Of a stretch of DNA of 64,000 nt, positions 32,852 to 42,496 are shown in pieces; positions within the stretch are counted from its first letter, which is position 1; every line of letters starts with the position of its first letter. This stretch comes from Kaistia geumhonensis (GTDB taxonomy: Bacteria; Pseudomonadota; Alphaproteobacteria; Rhizobiales; Kaistiaceae), in the NCBI RefSeq assembly GCF_030815145.1, contig NZ_JAUSWJ010000001.1, positions 4,144,501-4,208,500 of the forward strand, in the 5' to 3' direction. A program made the translations under genes and the position numbers. The notes under the pieces were generated by a model that had not been told where the DNA came from, did not search any database, and worked only from the letters and a program-made list of their open reading frames with translations.

Positions 32852-34512
32852 TGCGCATCGGCTCCGACAGGGGCGGGGGCCTGGCCGCGGGCGGCCAGGA
32901 ACTGGTGGATCGCGGCACAGACCTGAGCGCCCTCGCCGACGGCGGCTGCGACGCGTTTGACCGAGCCCGCGCGGACGTCGCCGGCGGCGAAGATGCCGGC
33001 GATGCTTGTCTCGAGGGCGTGGCGCCCCGGCTCCCGCCCGGTCTCGACGAAGCCGTGCGGATCGAGGGCGACGCCGCTTCCCGAAAGCCAGTCGGTATTC
33101 GGATCGGCGCCGATGAAGAGGAAGACGTGGCGCACAGGGCGGCGGGTTTCGGCACCGGTGCCGCGATGGCGCCAGGTGACATGAGAAAGCTCGCCGCCCG
33201 CCCCCTCAAGGGCAACGATCTCGCTCATCGTCGACAATTCGACATTCGGAAGCGAGGCGATGCGGTCGATCAGATAGCGCGACATGCTCGCGGCCAACCC
33301 TTCGCCGCGCACGAGCATGTGGACCTTGGCCACCTGCGCCGCGAGGAACACGGCGGCCTGACCGGCCGAGTTGCCGCCACCGACCAGCACCACTTCCTGG
33401 CCGGCGCAGAGCTTCCGCTCCAGCGGCGAGGCCCAGTAATGCACGCTCGCGCCCTCGAAGTCGGTGATGCCGGGAATGGGCGGATGGCGGTAGCGCGCGC
33501 CGCTCGCGACCACGACCGATCGCGCGGTGGCGGTCTCGCCGGCGTCGAGGGCGAGGCGGAAGCAGCCGTCCCCGGTCGCGGCGATCGCCGTCGCCGTGTC
33601 GGGGATCGCAAGCTCGGCGCCGAATTTCTGCGCCTGGTTGTAGGCCCTCGCCATCAGCGCCATGCCGGTGATGCCGGTTGGGAAGCCGAGATAGTTCTCG
33701 ATGCGGGCGGACGCGCCGGCCTGGCCGCCGAAGGCACGGGAATCGAGAACGAGGACCGAAAGCCCTTCCGACGCCGCGTAGACGGCCGTGGCGAGACCCG
33801 CGGGACCGGCGCCGACCACCGCAACGTCATAGACGGTCGCGGGATCGATCGGCCGAACAAGACCGAGGCAGCGGCCGAGAGCGGATTCGTCCGGATTGCG
33901 CAACACGTCGCCATTCGAGCAGACGACGATCGGCAGGGCCTCGGGCGGGACTGCGAAACGGGCGACGATTGCGCGGGCCGCGTCGTCGCTGTCCGGGTCG
34001 AGACGCTGGTTGGGAATGCCGTTGCGCGAAAGGAAGCCCTGCAGCCGCAGCACGTCGCCATCGTCGGCGCGGCCGACGATCACCGGCCCTGCATTCGCCT
34101 CGATCAGGCCGACGCGGCGCAGGATCAGCGCCCGCATGATGCGCTCGCCGAGATCGGCCTCGGCGACCATGAGGGCGCGGAGCCGCGCGGCGGGAATGGC
34201 CAGCCCCTCGACGGCGCCGACGGCCCGGGCGTCGATCAAGGCGGGCCGATCCGCGAGCTGCGAGATCTCGCCGACGAACTGGCCGGGGCCGTGCTCGACG
34301 ACGAGATCTTCCTCGCCGGCCGCGTCGCGACGGGTGACGGCGACGTGTCCGGACCGGACCACCACCAGCCCGCCGAGTTGCGAGCCGGCGCGCACGAGAT
34401 GATCACCATCGGCATAGGAGATCGGGCTGGCGAACCGCTCCAGCCGCGTCAGGTCGTCGTCCGAAAGGACCGGAAACATCTGGTGGTGGCGGCTTTCCGT
34501 CGTCGACTCCAT
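32848..34512 (-). CDS. cNMP-domain / thioredoxin-reductase-like flavoprotein
   Basis: A 554-residue fusion. Residues about 10–130 form a cyclic-nucleotide-binding-like domain (ISYADGDHLVRAGSQLGGLV ... GEISQLADRPALIDARA). A thioredoxin-fold-like linker spans about 140–225, and the rest is a thioredoxin-reductase-type module with FAD motif VAVVGAGPAGLATAVYAASE and NADPH motif VVLVGGGNSAGQAAVFLA. Where thioredoxin reductase has its CxxC redox pair, this protein reads HYWASPLERKL, so it cannot act as a normal thioredoxin reductase; a ferredoxin- or small-molecule-reducing role is possible. The start is the ATG at 34512. It is the third gene of an operon with ParA and SlyX. Confidence 0.88.
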   Translation of the reverse strand: MESTTESRHHQMFPVLSDDDLTRLERFASPISYADGDHLVRAGSQLGGLVVVRSGHVAVTRRDAAGEEDLVVEHGPGQFVGEISQLADRPALIDARAVGAVEGLAIPAARLRALMVAEADLGERIMRALILRRVGLIEANAGPVIVGRADDGDVLRLQGFLSRNGIPNQRLDPDSDDAARAIVARFAVPPEALPIVVCSNGDVLRNPDESALGRCLGLVRPIDPATVYDVAVVGAGPAGLATAVYAASEGLSVLVLDSRAFGGQAGASARIENYLGFPTGITGMALMARAYNQAQKFGAELAIPDTATAIAATGDGCFRLALDAGETATARSVVVASGARYRHPPIPGITDFEGASVHYWASPLERKLCAGQEVVLVGGGNSAGQAAVFLAAQVAKVHMLVRGEGLAASMSRYLIDRIASLPNVELSTMSEIVALEGAGGELSHVTWRHRGTGAETRRPVRHVFLFIGADPNTDWLSGSGVALDPHGFVETGREPGRHALETSIAGIFAAGDVRAGSVKRVAAAVGEGAQVCAAIHQFLAARGQAPAPVGADAQ

Positions 34513-34520
34513 GGCGGGCC

Positions 34521-34739
34521 TCAATAATGCGGCGGTGGCGGCTCGGGGGCGTTGCCGCGGCCGGCGCGGTCCTCTGCCTCGGCGAGCCGGTCTTCGAGCC
34601 GCGCCACCAGACGCGTCAGGCGGTCGATCTCTTTCCACTGCGCCAGCAGCACCTCGTTCATTTCGTCGAGGCTCCGCTCGTGATGAGCGGCGCGGATTTC
34701 CAGCGCGTCGACGCGGTCGGGCACGGAAGGATCGCTCAT
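34521..34739 (-). CDS. slyX: SlyX family protein
   Basis: A 72-residue coiled-coil protein of the SlyX family. Heptad-rich helices run through RVDALEIRAAHHERSLDEMN and EVLLAQWKEIDRLTRLVARL, and the C-terminus ends in the family's PEPPPPHY motif. SlyX was named for proximity to slyD in E. coli, and its function remains unknown. The start overlaps the parA stop by 4 bp (ATGA), and the flavoprotein begins 8 bp after its end, so all three belong to one transcript. Confidence 0.9.
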   Translation of the reverse strand: MSDPSVPDRVDALEIRAAHHERSLDEMNEVLLAQWKEIDRLTRLVARLEDRLAEAEDRAGRGNAPEPPPPHY

Positions 34740-35395
34740 CGGGTGCCACTCCGCCTCGGCAGTTCCGGCAGCATGCCGTAAACCTCGATGGCGAGGGCGC
34801 GAACCTCTGCCGCAGCCTTGCTGCTCGGGAAGGACTCGATCACCGTGCCGCCGCTGCCCATGGTCTGACCATAGGCAACGCGGTTGACGAGTTGCGTTGC
34901 GGCCAGCGGCGCCGGCAGGGCGTTGAGGGCAGCGAGCACCGCCTCGCCGATCGGGCGCGCCGGCGCCCGGTTCACCACCAGCACGGCCGGCGGCCCGCCG
35001 CGCTCGACAAGTTCCAGCGTCGCTTCGGTCGCCCAGAGATCGACGGGCGTCGGCTGCACGGGAACGACGACGAGATCGGCGGCTTCGATCACGTTGCGCG
35101 CCTCGAGATCGGATCGCGGCGGCATGTCGATGAGGACGAGGTCATGCTCGCGCGCGAGCAGCCGAGCTTCGCGCTTGGCGCCCCAGCCGCTGGCCGTGCG
35201 CATCTCAAGTCCGGTCGCGCCTTCGCCGAGCCGCCGCTCGCGCCGCTCGAACCACTGACCGAGGCTTCCCTGCGGATCGACGTCGAGAATGGCGACACGC
35301 CGCGTCACGGCATGGGCGACGGCGAGATGGGCGGCGAGCGTCGTCTTGCCGGAGCCGCCCTTCTGCTGCGCGACCACAAGGATCCTGCCTGGCAC
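34736..35395 (-). CDS. Orphan ParA-family ATPase
   Basis: A 219-residue deviant Walker ATPase of the ParA/MinD superfamily. Walker A reads QQKGGSGKTTLAAHLA (about residues 10–25), Walker A' VAILDVDPQGSLGQWF, and Walker B LVLIDMPP. It lacks the N-terminal HTH of plasmid type I ParA and has no parB next to it, so it is an orphan that may position another cargo or protein complex. The start is a GTG with GGAG 9 bp upstream. It heads the operon with slyX, the cNMP–flavoprotein and the UBP finger. It is divergent from uvrB across 192 bp. Confidence 0.9.
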   Translation of the reverse strand: MPGRILVVAQQKGGSGKTTLAAHLAVAHAVTRRVAILDVDPQGSLGQWFERRERRLGEGATGLEMRTASGWGAKREARLLAREHDLVLIDMPPRSDLEARNVIEAADLVVVPVQPTPVDLWATEATLELVERGGPPAVLVVNRAPARPIGEAVLAALNALPAPLAATQLVNRVAYGQTMGSGGTVIESFPSSKAAAEVRALAIEVYGMLPELPRRSGTR

Positions 35396-35587
35396 CTGGT
35401 GGGTCTCCTGTTGCGCCGCGGCAAGTGTCGCAGGATGTGCCGGTCAGGGCAATGACGCGGTGCAGGAAGGAGGGGCGCCACCGGGCGATCCGGCAAGCCG
35501 CCGAACGATGCGACGGCGGTCGCCGGCCGTGTTCTTTCAAGCACCGCCCTCTTCAAAAAGCGGCCGATCCGTTCTACTTTCGTACGC

Positions 35588-38443
35588 ATGGCCAAACGCT
35601 CCAAACCATCGGGCTTCGGCGAAGCGCCGCAGTCTCCCTTCGACACCGACAAGCCGGTCGAACTCGGCGGCAACATCGCCGACTGGATCGACGAGATCGC
35701 GCGCGCCGCGGATTCCGAGCCGCTGGCGCCGAAGCCTAAGCGTGCGCCGCGCGCCCGGCCGGAGCGTATGGCGCTGGTCGACCTGCCGGTCGATCAGGAG
35801 AAGAAGGCGAAGGGAAGCGCGAAGGTCGCAACCAAGGAAGCAGGCAAGGACAAGGGCGCCTACAAGACCGGGCGCGGGACGTCGATCGGCATCGCCGGCT
35901 CGGCGCGCGAGCGCGCCGCCAGCGGGCTCAATCCGGTGTCGGGCCTCGATGTCGGGCTCGAGGATGCGGAGGCGGCGTCGAGCCTCGCCTCGTCCTCGGT
36001 CACGGCGACCGTGGCGGCACTTTCGGCGCTGATCGAGAAGGGCCGGCCCGAGGTTCGCGACAAGACCTGGGTGCCGCACCGCCCGCCGCGCCCGGAGAAA
36101 TCGGAAGGCGGCCGCCGCCTTGAAATCGTTTCGCCCTTCGAGCCGCGCGGCGACCAGCCGGCCGCCATCCGCGAGCTCGTCGAGGGCATCCAGCGTCAGG
36201 AGAAGGACCAGGTCCTGCTCGGCGTTACGGGCTCGGGCAAGACCTTCACCATGGCCAAGGTCATCGAGCAGACGCAGCGGCCGGCGCTGATCCTCGCTCC
36301 GAACAAGACGCTTGCTGCGCAGCTTTATGGCGAGTTCAAGTCTTTCTTCCCGGAAAACGCCGTCGAATACTTTGTGTCCTATTACGATTATTACCAGCCC
36401 GAGGCCTATGTGCCGCGGACGGACACCTATATCGAGAAGGAATCCTCGGTCAACGAGCAGATTGACCGGATGCGCCATTCGGCGACGCGCTCGCTGCTGG
36501 AGCGCGACGACGTGATCATCGTCGCCTCGGTGTCTTGCATTTACGGTATCGGCTCGGTCGAGACCTATACCGCCATGACCTTCGGCATCGAGGTCGGGGA
36601 AAAGCTCAACCAGCGCCAGCTGCTGGCCGATCTCGTGGCGCTGCAATACAAGCGGCAGGACCTCAACTTCGTGCGCGGCAGCTTCCGCGTCCGCGGCGAT
36701 ACGGTCGAGATCTTCCCGGCTCACCTCGAAGACCGCGCCTGGCGGCTGTCGCTGTTCGGCGACGAGGTCGAGAGCATCACCGAGTTCGATCCGCTGACCG
36801 GGCAGAAGACCTCCGACCTCAAATTCGTGAAGGTCTATGCGAACTCGCATTACGTGACGCCGAAGCCGACGCTCAACCAGGCGATCCAGTCGATCAAGAC
36901 GGAGCTGCGCGCCCGCCTCGTCGAGCTCGAGGCGGCCGGGCGGTTGCTCGAGGCGCAACGGCTGGAACAGCGCTGCCGCTTCGACATCGAGATGATCGAG
37001 GCAACCGGCTCCTGCGCCGGCATCGAAAACTATTCGCGCTATCTGACGGGCCGCCTTCCGGGCGAGCCGCCGCCGACATTGTTCGAGTATCTCCCCGACA
37101 ACGCGCTCGTCTTCACCGACGAGAGCCATGTCACGATCCCGCAGATCGGCGCCATGTACCGCGGCGACTTCCGCCGCAAGGCCACGCTCGCGGAGTATGG
37201 CTTCCGCCTGCCGTCCTGCATGGACAACCGGCCGCTCCGCTTCGAGGAATGGGACGCGATGCGCCCGCAGTCGGTGCATGTCTCGGCGACGCCGGCGGGC
37301 TGGGAACTGGAGCAGACCGGCGGCGTGTTCACCGAGCAGGTCATCCGCCCGACCGGCCTCATCGATCCCGTCGTCGAGGTGCGCCCGGCCAAGGCTCAGG
37401 TCGACGATCTCCTCGGTGAGGTGCGGACAGTGGCAGCGCGCGGCCAGCGTACTCTGGTGACAACGCTGACCAAGCGCATGGCCGAGGATCTCACTGAATA
37501 TCTGCACGAGAACGGGGTGCGCGTGCGCTACATGCATTCCGATGTCGAGACGCTGGAGCGCATCGAGATCATCCGCGACCTGCGGCTCGGCGCCTTCGAC
37601 GTGCTGATCGGCATCAACCTGCTGCGCGAGGGCCTCGATATCCCGGAATGCGCGCTCGTCGCCATCCTCGATGCCGACAAGGAAGGGTTCCTGCGCTCCG
37701 AGACCTCGTTGATCCAGACCATCGGCCGCGCCGCGCGCAATGTCGACGGCAAGGTGATCCTCTATGCCGACACGATCACCGGCTCGATGGAGCGTGCGAT
37801 GGCGGAGACCGAGCGCCGCCGCGAGAAGCAGGTCGCCTACAACATCGAGAACGGCATCACGCCCGAATCGATCAAGCGCCAGATCGGCGACATCCTCTCC
37901 TCGGTCTACGAACAGGACCATGTCACGGTCGATGCCGGCCTCGCCGACACGCCGCTGATCGGCAACAATCTCAAGGCCCATCTCGAGGATCTCGAGAAGC
38001 GGATGCGCGAGGCGGCGATCAATCTCGAGTTCGAGACGGCTGCGCGGCTGCGCGACGAGATCAAGCGGCTCAAGGAGACCGAACTCGCGATCGCCGACGA
38101 TCCGCTGGCTAGCCAGTCGGAAGTCGAGGCGCGCACCGGCGGCTATCGCGGCGGGCGCAAATACGGTCCCGCCGGCAACCTGCCGCCGGAGCCGGCGACA
38201 CGGGCGCGCAAGAACGATCTCGACGAGATGACGGTGAAGCGTACCGAGGTTCCGCTCGGCAGCCGCGCCCGCAAGCCGACGCTCGACGAGATGGGCGCGA
38301 GCTCCAACATGACGCAGATCGCTGCCGACCAGGGCGAGCGGCCGCAGCGCCCGGACCCCATGACGTCCAATCACCGCCCCGGCGGCCGCTCCGTCGGCGG
38401 CCGTGCCGGCAGCCGAGCGGGGCGGAAAGGGCCGAAGCGGTAG
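35588..38443 (+). CDS. uvrB: UvrABC excinuclease subunit B, long alphaproteobacterial form
   Basis: A 951-residue UvrB, the helicase-like damage-verification subunit of nucleotide excision repair. The Walker A motif [17 protein letters not shown], the beta-hairpin that clamps DNA ([20 protein letters not shown]), [11 protein letters not shown] and the C-terminal UVR domain [20 protein letters not shown] are present. About 180 residues precede the usual start at [15 protein letters not shown]; this extension is rich in lysine and alanine. Another 110 basic residues follow the UVR domain. E. coli UvrB has 673 residues; similar extensions occur in other Hyphomicrobiales. The ATG at 35588 is followed by the conserved [20 protein letters not shown] segment, which supports it. 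Confidence 0.97.
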   Translation: MAKRSKPSGFGEAPQSPFDTDKPVELGGNIADWIDEIARAADSEPLAPKPKRAPRARPERMALVDLPVDQEKKAKGSAKVATKEAGKDKGAYKTGRGTSIGIAGSARERAASGLNPVSGLDVGLEDAEAASSLASSSVTATVAALSALIEKGRPEVRDKTWVPHRPPRPEKSEGGRRLEIVSPFEPRGDQPAAIRELVEGIQRQEKDQVLLGVTGSGKTFTMAKVIEQTQRPALILAPNKTLAAQLYGEFKSFFPENAVEYFVSYYDYYQPEAYVPRTDTYIEKESSVNEQIDRMRHSATRSLLERDDVIIVASVSCIYGIGSVETYTAMTFGIEVGEKLNQRQLLADLVALQYKRQDLNFVRGSFRVRGDTVEIFPAHLEDRAWRLSLFGDEVESITEFDPLTGQKTSDLKFVKVYANSHYVTPKPTLNQAIQSIKTELRARLVELEAAGRLLEAQRLEQRCRFDIEMIEATGSCAGIENYSRYLTGRLPGEPPPTLFEYLPDNALVFTDESHVTIPQIGAMYRGDFRRKATLAEYGFRLPSCMDNRPLRFEEWDAMRPQSVHVSATPAGWELEQTGGVFTEQVIRPTGLIDPVVEVRPAKAQVDDLLGEVRTVAARGQRTLVTTLTKRMAEDLTEYLHENGVRVRYMHSDVETLERIEIIRDLRLGAFDVLIGINLLREGLDIPECALVAILDADKEGFLRSETSLIQTIGRAARNVDGKVILYADTITGSMERAMAETERRREKQVAYNIENGITPESIKRQIGDILSSVYEQDHVTVDAGLADTPLIGNNLKAHLEDLEKRMREAAINLEFETAARLRDEIKRLKETELAIADDPLASQSEVEARTGGYRGGRKYGPAGNLPPEPATRARKNDLDEMTVKRTEVPLGSRARKPTLDEMGASSNMTQIAADQGERPQRPDPMTSNHRPGGRSVGGRAGSRAGRKGPKR

Positions 38444-38447
38444 TGGC

Positions 38448-38468
38448 GTCGGGCGCGAGGCGCCCGAC
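38448..38468. terminator. Hairpin between convergent uvrB and lipase genes
   Basis: A perfect 9-bp stem GTCGGGCGC / GCGCCCGAC with a 3-nt loop sits 4 bp after the uvrB stop and 3 bp before the opposing stop. It has no T-run, so it is a candidate bidirectional terminator only. Confidence 0.5.
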
Positions 38469-38471
38469 TGA

Positions 38472-39683
38472 TCACTCCACCCCGTCGAACCAGGTTTGCC
38501 ACTCCGCGACGGCCTTGGCGAAGGTGCCGCGGTGGTCGGTCTTGCCGGTGGAGATCGCAACCACCTTGTCGTTGCCGCCGCCGATGCCCTGCTGGTAGTT
38601 GGCCGCAAGCTCGGCGAGGCCGACCGAGACGACCTCGTCGGCTTCACCATAGTAGCTGCGCAGCGGGGTCTTGATGATCCAGCGATAGGCGTCCGACTCC
38701 TTCGCGATCCGGCCATAGGCGCTCTCCGCGAAAAAGGTCGGATCGAAATAGTCGGCGCGGATCAGCTTTGTCAGATCTGAGGGGAGGGCAGAAATGTCGG
38801 CCTCTCCCCGCGTATATATCTTGCGCGCGGTCTCGTAATATTCATCGGTGAACAACGATCGGGCGAGGCCGGGCTCGCCGTAATATTGCTCGAACGAGAA
38901 GCTTGAGAGCACATAGAGGATGGAGATCCAGCTCGCATCATTCTCGCGCGGGAAATCGAGGAAGCCGCTCAGGAACGAGTAGAGGTCGGCCGGCCCGCTG
39001 GCCGTCGAGGCTGCCGTGACGGCGACGCCCGTCTTCTCCAGCCTCTCGAGAAAGCACATGGTGACATAGCCGCCCTGCGACCAACCGCCGAGGAAGAGCT
39101 TGTCGGTCGCGATGCCCTTGCTGGCGAGGACCGCCCGGGAGGCGGCGAGCATGTCGAAGGTGGCCTGCTGGTGGCTCGCCTTGACGCCGTAGCCTTCCGG
39201 CTCTTTCGCGCTCCCGCCCATGCCGAAATAGTCGGCTCCGATCATCGCGTAGCCGCGGCCGGCGAAGGCGGCGATCATCAACTGCGTTTCCGAAGAATTG
39301 TCTGGGAAGGAGGGGACATCTTCCTTTCCGTAGACCGTCCCGTGCTGGTACGAGACGAGCGGGAGCGTCTTGCCGTCGACATTCGGCACGGCAAGGAGAC
39401 CCGTCGCCACGATCGGCCGATTGCCGCGCTCGGGAACGACGGAGCCATAGGTCACGCGGTAGAGCGTCACGCCATTGGTCGCCGGGGCATAGGTCACGGA
39501 GACGCCAAAGGTCTCGGGTGCGCTCCTGGTCAGGATCTCGTTCAGCTTCGCGACGTCCCAGCTGCCGATCTCCTCGTAGCTGATGGTCGGGCCGACCTCG
39601 ACCGGGCTCGCCGCGGCGATGCAAGCCGCGGGCGGCGCCGCAAACGCTGCCAGCGTGACGAGGGAACGGAGCAATCTGCGCAA
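38472..39683 (-). CDS. Secreted alpha/beta-hydrolase (lipase-like)
   Basis: A 403-residue exported alpha/beta-hydrolase. The TTG at 39683 has a perfect AGGAGG 5 bp upstream and begins a signal peptide (RRLLRSLVTLAAFAAPPAAC). The nucleophile elbow is GGWSQGGYVTMCF, the conserved YQHGTVYG supplies the oxyanion region, and the histidine lies in STGKTDHRGTF. The overall plan resembles the secretory lipase/LIP-type and prolyl-oligopeptidase-like esterases; the natural substrate is unknown. It follows a second hydrolase and a phytochelatin-synthase-like protein on the same strand, all exported, so the three may act on similar extracellular substrates. Confidence 0.82.
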   Translation of the reverse strand: MRRLLRSLVTLAAFAAPPAACIAAASPVEVGPTISYEEIGSWDVAKLNEILTRSAPETFGVSVTYAPATNGVTLYRVTYGSVVPERGNRPIVATGLLAVPNVDGKTLPLVSYQHGTVYGKEDVPSFPDNSSETQLMIAAFAGRGYAMIGADYFGMGGSAKEPEGYGVKASHQQATFDMLAASRAVLASKGIATDKLFLGGWSQGGYVTMCFLERLEKTGVAVTAASTASGPADLYSFLSGFLDFPRENDASWISILYVLSSFSFEQYYGEPGLARSLFTDEYYETARKIYTRGEADISALPSDLTKLIRADYFDPTFFAESAYGRIAKESDAYRWIIKTPLRSYYGEADEVVSVGLAELAANYQQGIGGGNDKVVAISTGKTDHRGTFAKAVAEWQTWFDGVE

Positions 39684-39871
39684 GGGAACCTCCTGACCGG
39701 CACGCCGGCCGCTGCGGGCACTGCTGCGACGGAACGCTCCCGGCGACGATGTCGACGGGCTGGATGGATCGGGGCAGCCAGACTGGATCGAGATCATGCA
39801 AGCCGGAGGAGCGCGGTCAAGCGGCCTGCCGGCAAGTTGAAAAGGTTACGAAGCCGGCGTCGCAGCGCCCG

Positions 39872-40987
39872 CTACACCGCCAGATGCCGGTCGAAGAAAG
39901 CCGTGATTTCGCCGAACGCCTCTTCGGTTTCCGGGACGAAGGGTGTCAGGAACTGGGCATGGCTCTGGGCCTCGAAGACCTGCAATGCCGCCTCGACGCC
40001 GGCCTGGCGGAGCTTCCGATGGGCGCGAACTGTGTCGGAAAGCAGGAGGTCGCGTGTACCCGAGGTGAGGATCGCCGGTGGCAGGCCGCGGAAATCGCCG
40101 TTGATCGGCGACAGGAATGGATTGTCGAGGCTGGTTGTGCCGGCATAGAGGCGGCCGGCGGTGCCGACCCAGCCATCGATCGATACCAGCACGTTGTCGA
40201 CGAACTCGTTGGCGGCGAGCGTATCGCCGCGTGGCGCGAGATCGACCCAGGGGCTGCCCGGAGCGATCGCGGCCGGCATCAGGAAGCCCTCGGCCTTCGC
40301 CTTCAGCATCAGCGCGAGGGTCAGTCCGCCACCTGCCGAGGTGCCGAAGACCGCCATGCGGCGCGGGTGGTGCTCGGCGAGCAGCGCCTTCCAGACCGAG
40401 GCCGCGTCGTCGAGCGCCGCCGGGAAGGGAAAGTCCGGCGCCATGCGGTAGTCGACCGAGACGACAGTGAAGCCGCCATAGCCGGCCATCATCATGCCCT
40501 CGCCGGCGCCGATCTCCCCGGGGAAAAGGACATAGCCGCCGCCGTGCAGATGCATCAGGACACGGTCGCGGTTGCGTGGCGGCATGTTGGCCGGCTTCGA
40601 GACGAAGACGGGGACACCGCCCAACACGGCCCGCGTGACCGAGACACCGAGCCTTTCGCCGATTTCGGCGAGGATCGGATGCGGACCGGCGCCCGTCTGG
40701 CGCTGCAGGGCACGCCATCCGGCCGTATCGGTCCCGGCCGGAAACCGGTCCCAGCCGGGCGTCGGCGGCGCGGCAAAGACGGGTCGGAGGGCGGCGCTGA
40801 CCGTATCCGGCACCGGCAGCAGACGCGCCGGAACCTCGCGCCCGGCAAGCGTCGCCGCAGACGTAAGAGCGTCAGCCCTGGCCCCGGCGGGAACGAGTGC
40901 CCCAAGGCCGAAGGGCAGGGCAGGCATGAGAGCCGTGCCGAAGACGCCCGCCAGCATACCGCGCCGGGTCGGTCCGATCGTCGTCAT
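39872..40987 (-). CDS. Exported esterase, hormone-sensitive-lipase family
   Basis: A 371-residue HSL-family alpha/beta-hydrolase. The oxyanion motif LMHLHGGGYVLFPGE is near residues 147–161, the nucleophile elbow is GTSAGGGLTLALML, and the acid and histidine lie in SGTRDLLLS and SHAQFL. The N-terminus TRRGMLAGVFGTALMPALPF is a twin-arginine-type signal. Enzymes of this group hydrolyse short-chain esters or acetylated sterols. The ATG at 40987 is 29 bp downstream of the next gene's stop, so it shares a transcript with it. The substrate is unknown. Confidence 0.87.
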   Translation of the reverse strand: MTTIGPTRRGMLAGVFGTALMPALPFGLGALVPAGARADALTSAATLAGREVPARLLPVPDTVSAALRPVFAAPPTPGWDRFPAGTDTAGWRALQRQTGAGPHPILAEIGERLGVSVTRAVLGGVPVFVSKPANMPPRNRDRVLMHLHGGGYVLFPGEIGAGEGMMMAGYGGFTVVSVDYRMAPDFPFPAALDDAASVWKALLAEHHPRRMAVFGTSAGGGLTLALMLKAKAEGFLMPAAIAPGSPWVDLAPRGDTLAANEFVDNVLVSIDGWVGTAGRLYAGTTSLDNPFLSPINGDFRGLPPAILTSGTRDLLLSDTVRAHRKLRQAGVEAALQVFEAQSHAQFLTPFVPETEEAFGEITAFFDRHLAV

Positions 40988-41016
40988 GTCTTGTCCTTGT
41001 CGTCAGGCCATGGTGA

Positions 41017-41739
41017 TCAGATGGTCTTCGCCGAGACCAGGAGATATCCGCGCGTCAGCCCGGCGTTGTCGCTGTCGGGCGTATCCATGGCGGCGAAGAG
41101 GTCGGCCGCCGTCACCCAGACGGGCGGATATTTGTAGCGGGCGACATCGAGGATGAGGAAACGGTCCGTCTCCGCGTCATAGGCAGCGAGCGGCGAGAAG
41201 TGGCCGCCGGTCTGCTGGCCCATCACCTTGCGCAGATAATTCACGACGACGAAGCGATCCTTGGTGCCGAGCGCATCGCGGGCCTCCCGGCGGAAGTCTT
41301 CAAGGCTCGAGTCGGCAGCGTGGCGGACCGTCACCGTGACCGGTTTCACGGCAAAGACGGCGCCGAGCTGGTCGAGGGTCATGCCCTTTTGCAGGATCGT
41401 CGCCTGCGGCACGATCGCCTCGGTTGAGGCGTTCAGGACGTTGTCCTGCGTGAAGGTCCGGTAGGGTAGATATTCCGGTACTTCCGGAGCGGGGACGCGG
41501 AGCGCGTTGAGGATCATCACCATCGACGCGACGCCGCAGAAGGCCTGGTTTTTCTGGGTCAGAAAATTGGCAGCCAGCGGAAAATAGGCTTCGCGCGCTT
41601 CCGATTCGACGAGCAGCGTCGCCCCGGCATCGCTGGCGCCATCGACGAGGGAGGGCGGAAGAGGCAGCGTGTCGGCGCTGGCGAACCCGGTGACCAGCGA
41701 GGTGAGCACGATCAGGCTCGCGGCAATTCGGCGCAACAT
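41017..41739 (-). CDS. Exported phytochelatin-synthase-like cysteine peptidase
   Basis: A 240-residue protein with a Sec signal peptide (MLRRIAASLIVLTSLVTGFA) and a phytochelatin-synthase (papain-like) domain. The triad is in the expected order and spacing: Cys68 in FLTQKNQAFCGVASMVMILN, His180 in GQQTGGHFSPLAAY and Asp198 in FLILDVARYKYPPVWV. Characterised bacterial homologues cleave glycine from glutathione but make phytochelatins poorly; they lack the plant C-terminal domain, as here. A periplasmic location implies glutathione or conjugate breakdown outside the cytoplasm. The ATG at 41739 is chosen because the signal peptide begins there; the 18-residue upstream extension is rich in arginine. 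Confidence 0.88.
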   Translation of the reverse strand: MLRRIAASLIVLTSLVTGFASADTLPLPPSLVDGASDAGATLLVESEAREAYFPLAANFLTQKNQAFCGVASMVMILNALRVPAPEVPEYLPYRTFTQDNVLNASTEAIVPQATILQKGMTLDQLGAVFAVKPVTVTVRHAADSSLEDFRREARDALGTKDRFVVVNYLRKVMGQQTGGHFSPLAAYDAETDRFLILDVARYKYPPVWVTAADLFAAMDTPDSDNAGLTRGYLLVSAKTI

Positions 41740-41929
41740 GGGGATGCTCCGGTCGGCCGCATGCTCGGGGGAACGGCGCCGCGACGGCCGCATGATCGCG
41801 GAGTGGCGATCCTATCGCGCCTCCGTCTCACGGTCGAGCGCGCGCCCGCGGGCGACCACACGGTGCGCCTTGAGGGTCGTTTCCCGTGACCGGCCCCACA
41901 TCTTCCTCCCGACGCTGAGCGAGTTCGCC

Positions 41930-42493
41930 ATGACCGCAGTCCAGACCATCGCCCCGCCGCGCCTCGTCGTTCTCTCCGGCTGCTCCGGCGGCGGCAAGTC
42001 GACGCTGCTCGCAGCTCTCGCCGAGCGGGGCATCGCGACCGCCGAGGAGCCGGGCCGCCGCGTGGTCCGCGAGGCACTGGCGAACGGGGGCGATGCGCTC
42101 CCCTGGCAGGCGCCGGACCGCTTTGCCGAGCGGGTCACGGACCTCGCGATCGCCGATCACGACATGGCTGTGGCGCGGGGTGGCCTGACCATCCTGGACC
42201 GCAGCCTCATCGACGCCGAGGCGTGGTATCGGCGCACATGCCGTCCGCTGCCCGATACACTTTCGAGCGCGTTGGTGCGGTGCCGCTACGATCCCATCGT
42301 CTTCATGGTGCCGCCGTGGAAAGAACTGTTCGCGACCGACGCCGAGCGGAGGCACGGATTCGACGAGGCCGTTGCCGAGTATGCCGCGCTGCTCGATGCC
42401 TATGCGGCGCGGGGCCACGATTGCGTGGTGCTGCCCCGCTCGAGCGTGGCGGACCGCGCGCTCATCGTCCTCGCACGGCTCGGCATCGGCTGA
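41930..42493 (+). CDS. AAA-family ATPase / kinase-like protein
   Basis: A 187-residue P-loop NTPase with Walker A SGCSGGGKSTLLAALAERG (about residues 17–35). It shows the pattern TAEEPGRRVVREALANGGDA and FMVPPWKELFATDAERRHGF typical of a family of predicted ATPases annotated as AAA or ATP/GTP-binding, similar in size to nucleoside or shikimate kinases. Substrate and function are not known. The ATG at 41930 begins just before the P-loop domain. It is divergent from the phytochelatin-synthase-like gene across 190 bp, in which I see no clear regulatory element. Confidence 0.8.
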   Translation: MTAVQTIAPPRLVVLSGCSGGGKSTLLAALAERGIATAEEPGRRVVREALANGGDALPWQAPDRFAERVTDLAIADHDMAVARGGLTILDRSLIDAEAWYRRTCRPLPDTLSSALVRCRYDPIVFMVPPWKELFATDAERRHGFDEAVAEYAALLDAYAARGHDCVVLPRSSVADRALIVLARLGIG

Positions 42494-42496
42494 CTG

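Noticed and set aside
35537-38716. Open frame of 1059 codons on the minus strand
   Set aside because: It lies antisense to uvrB, is highly enriched in Arg, Asp, Leu and Ala from codon-position mirroring, and has no recognisable domain; uvrB is certain.
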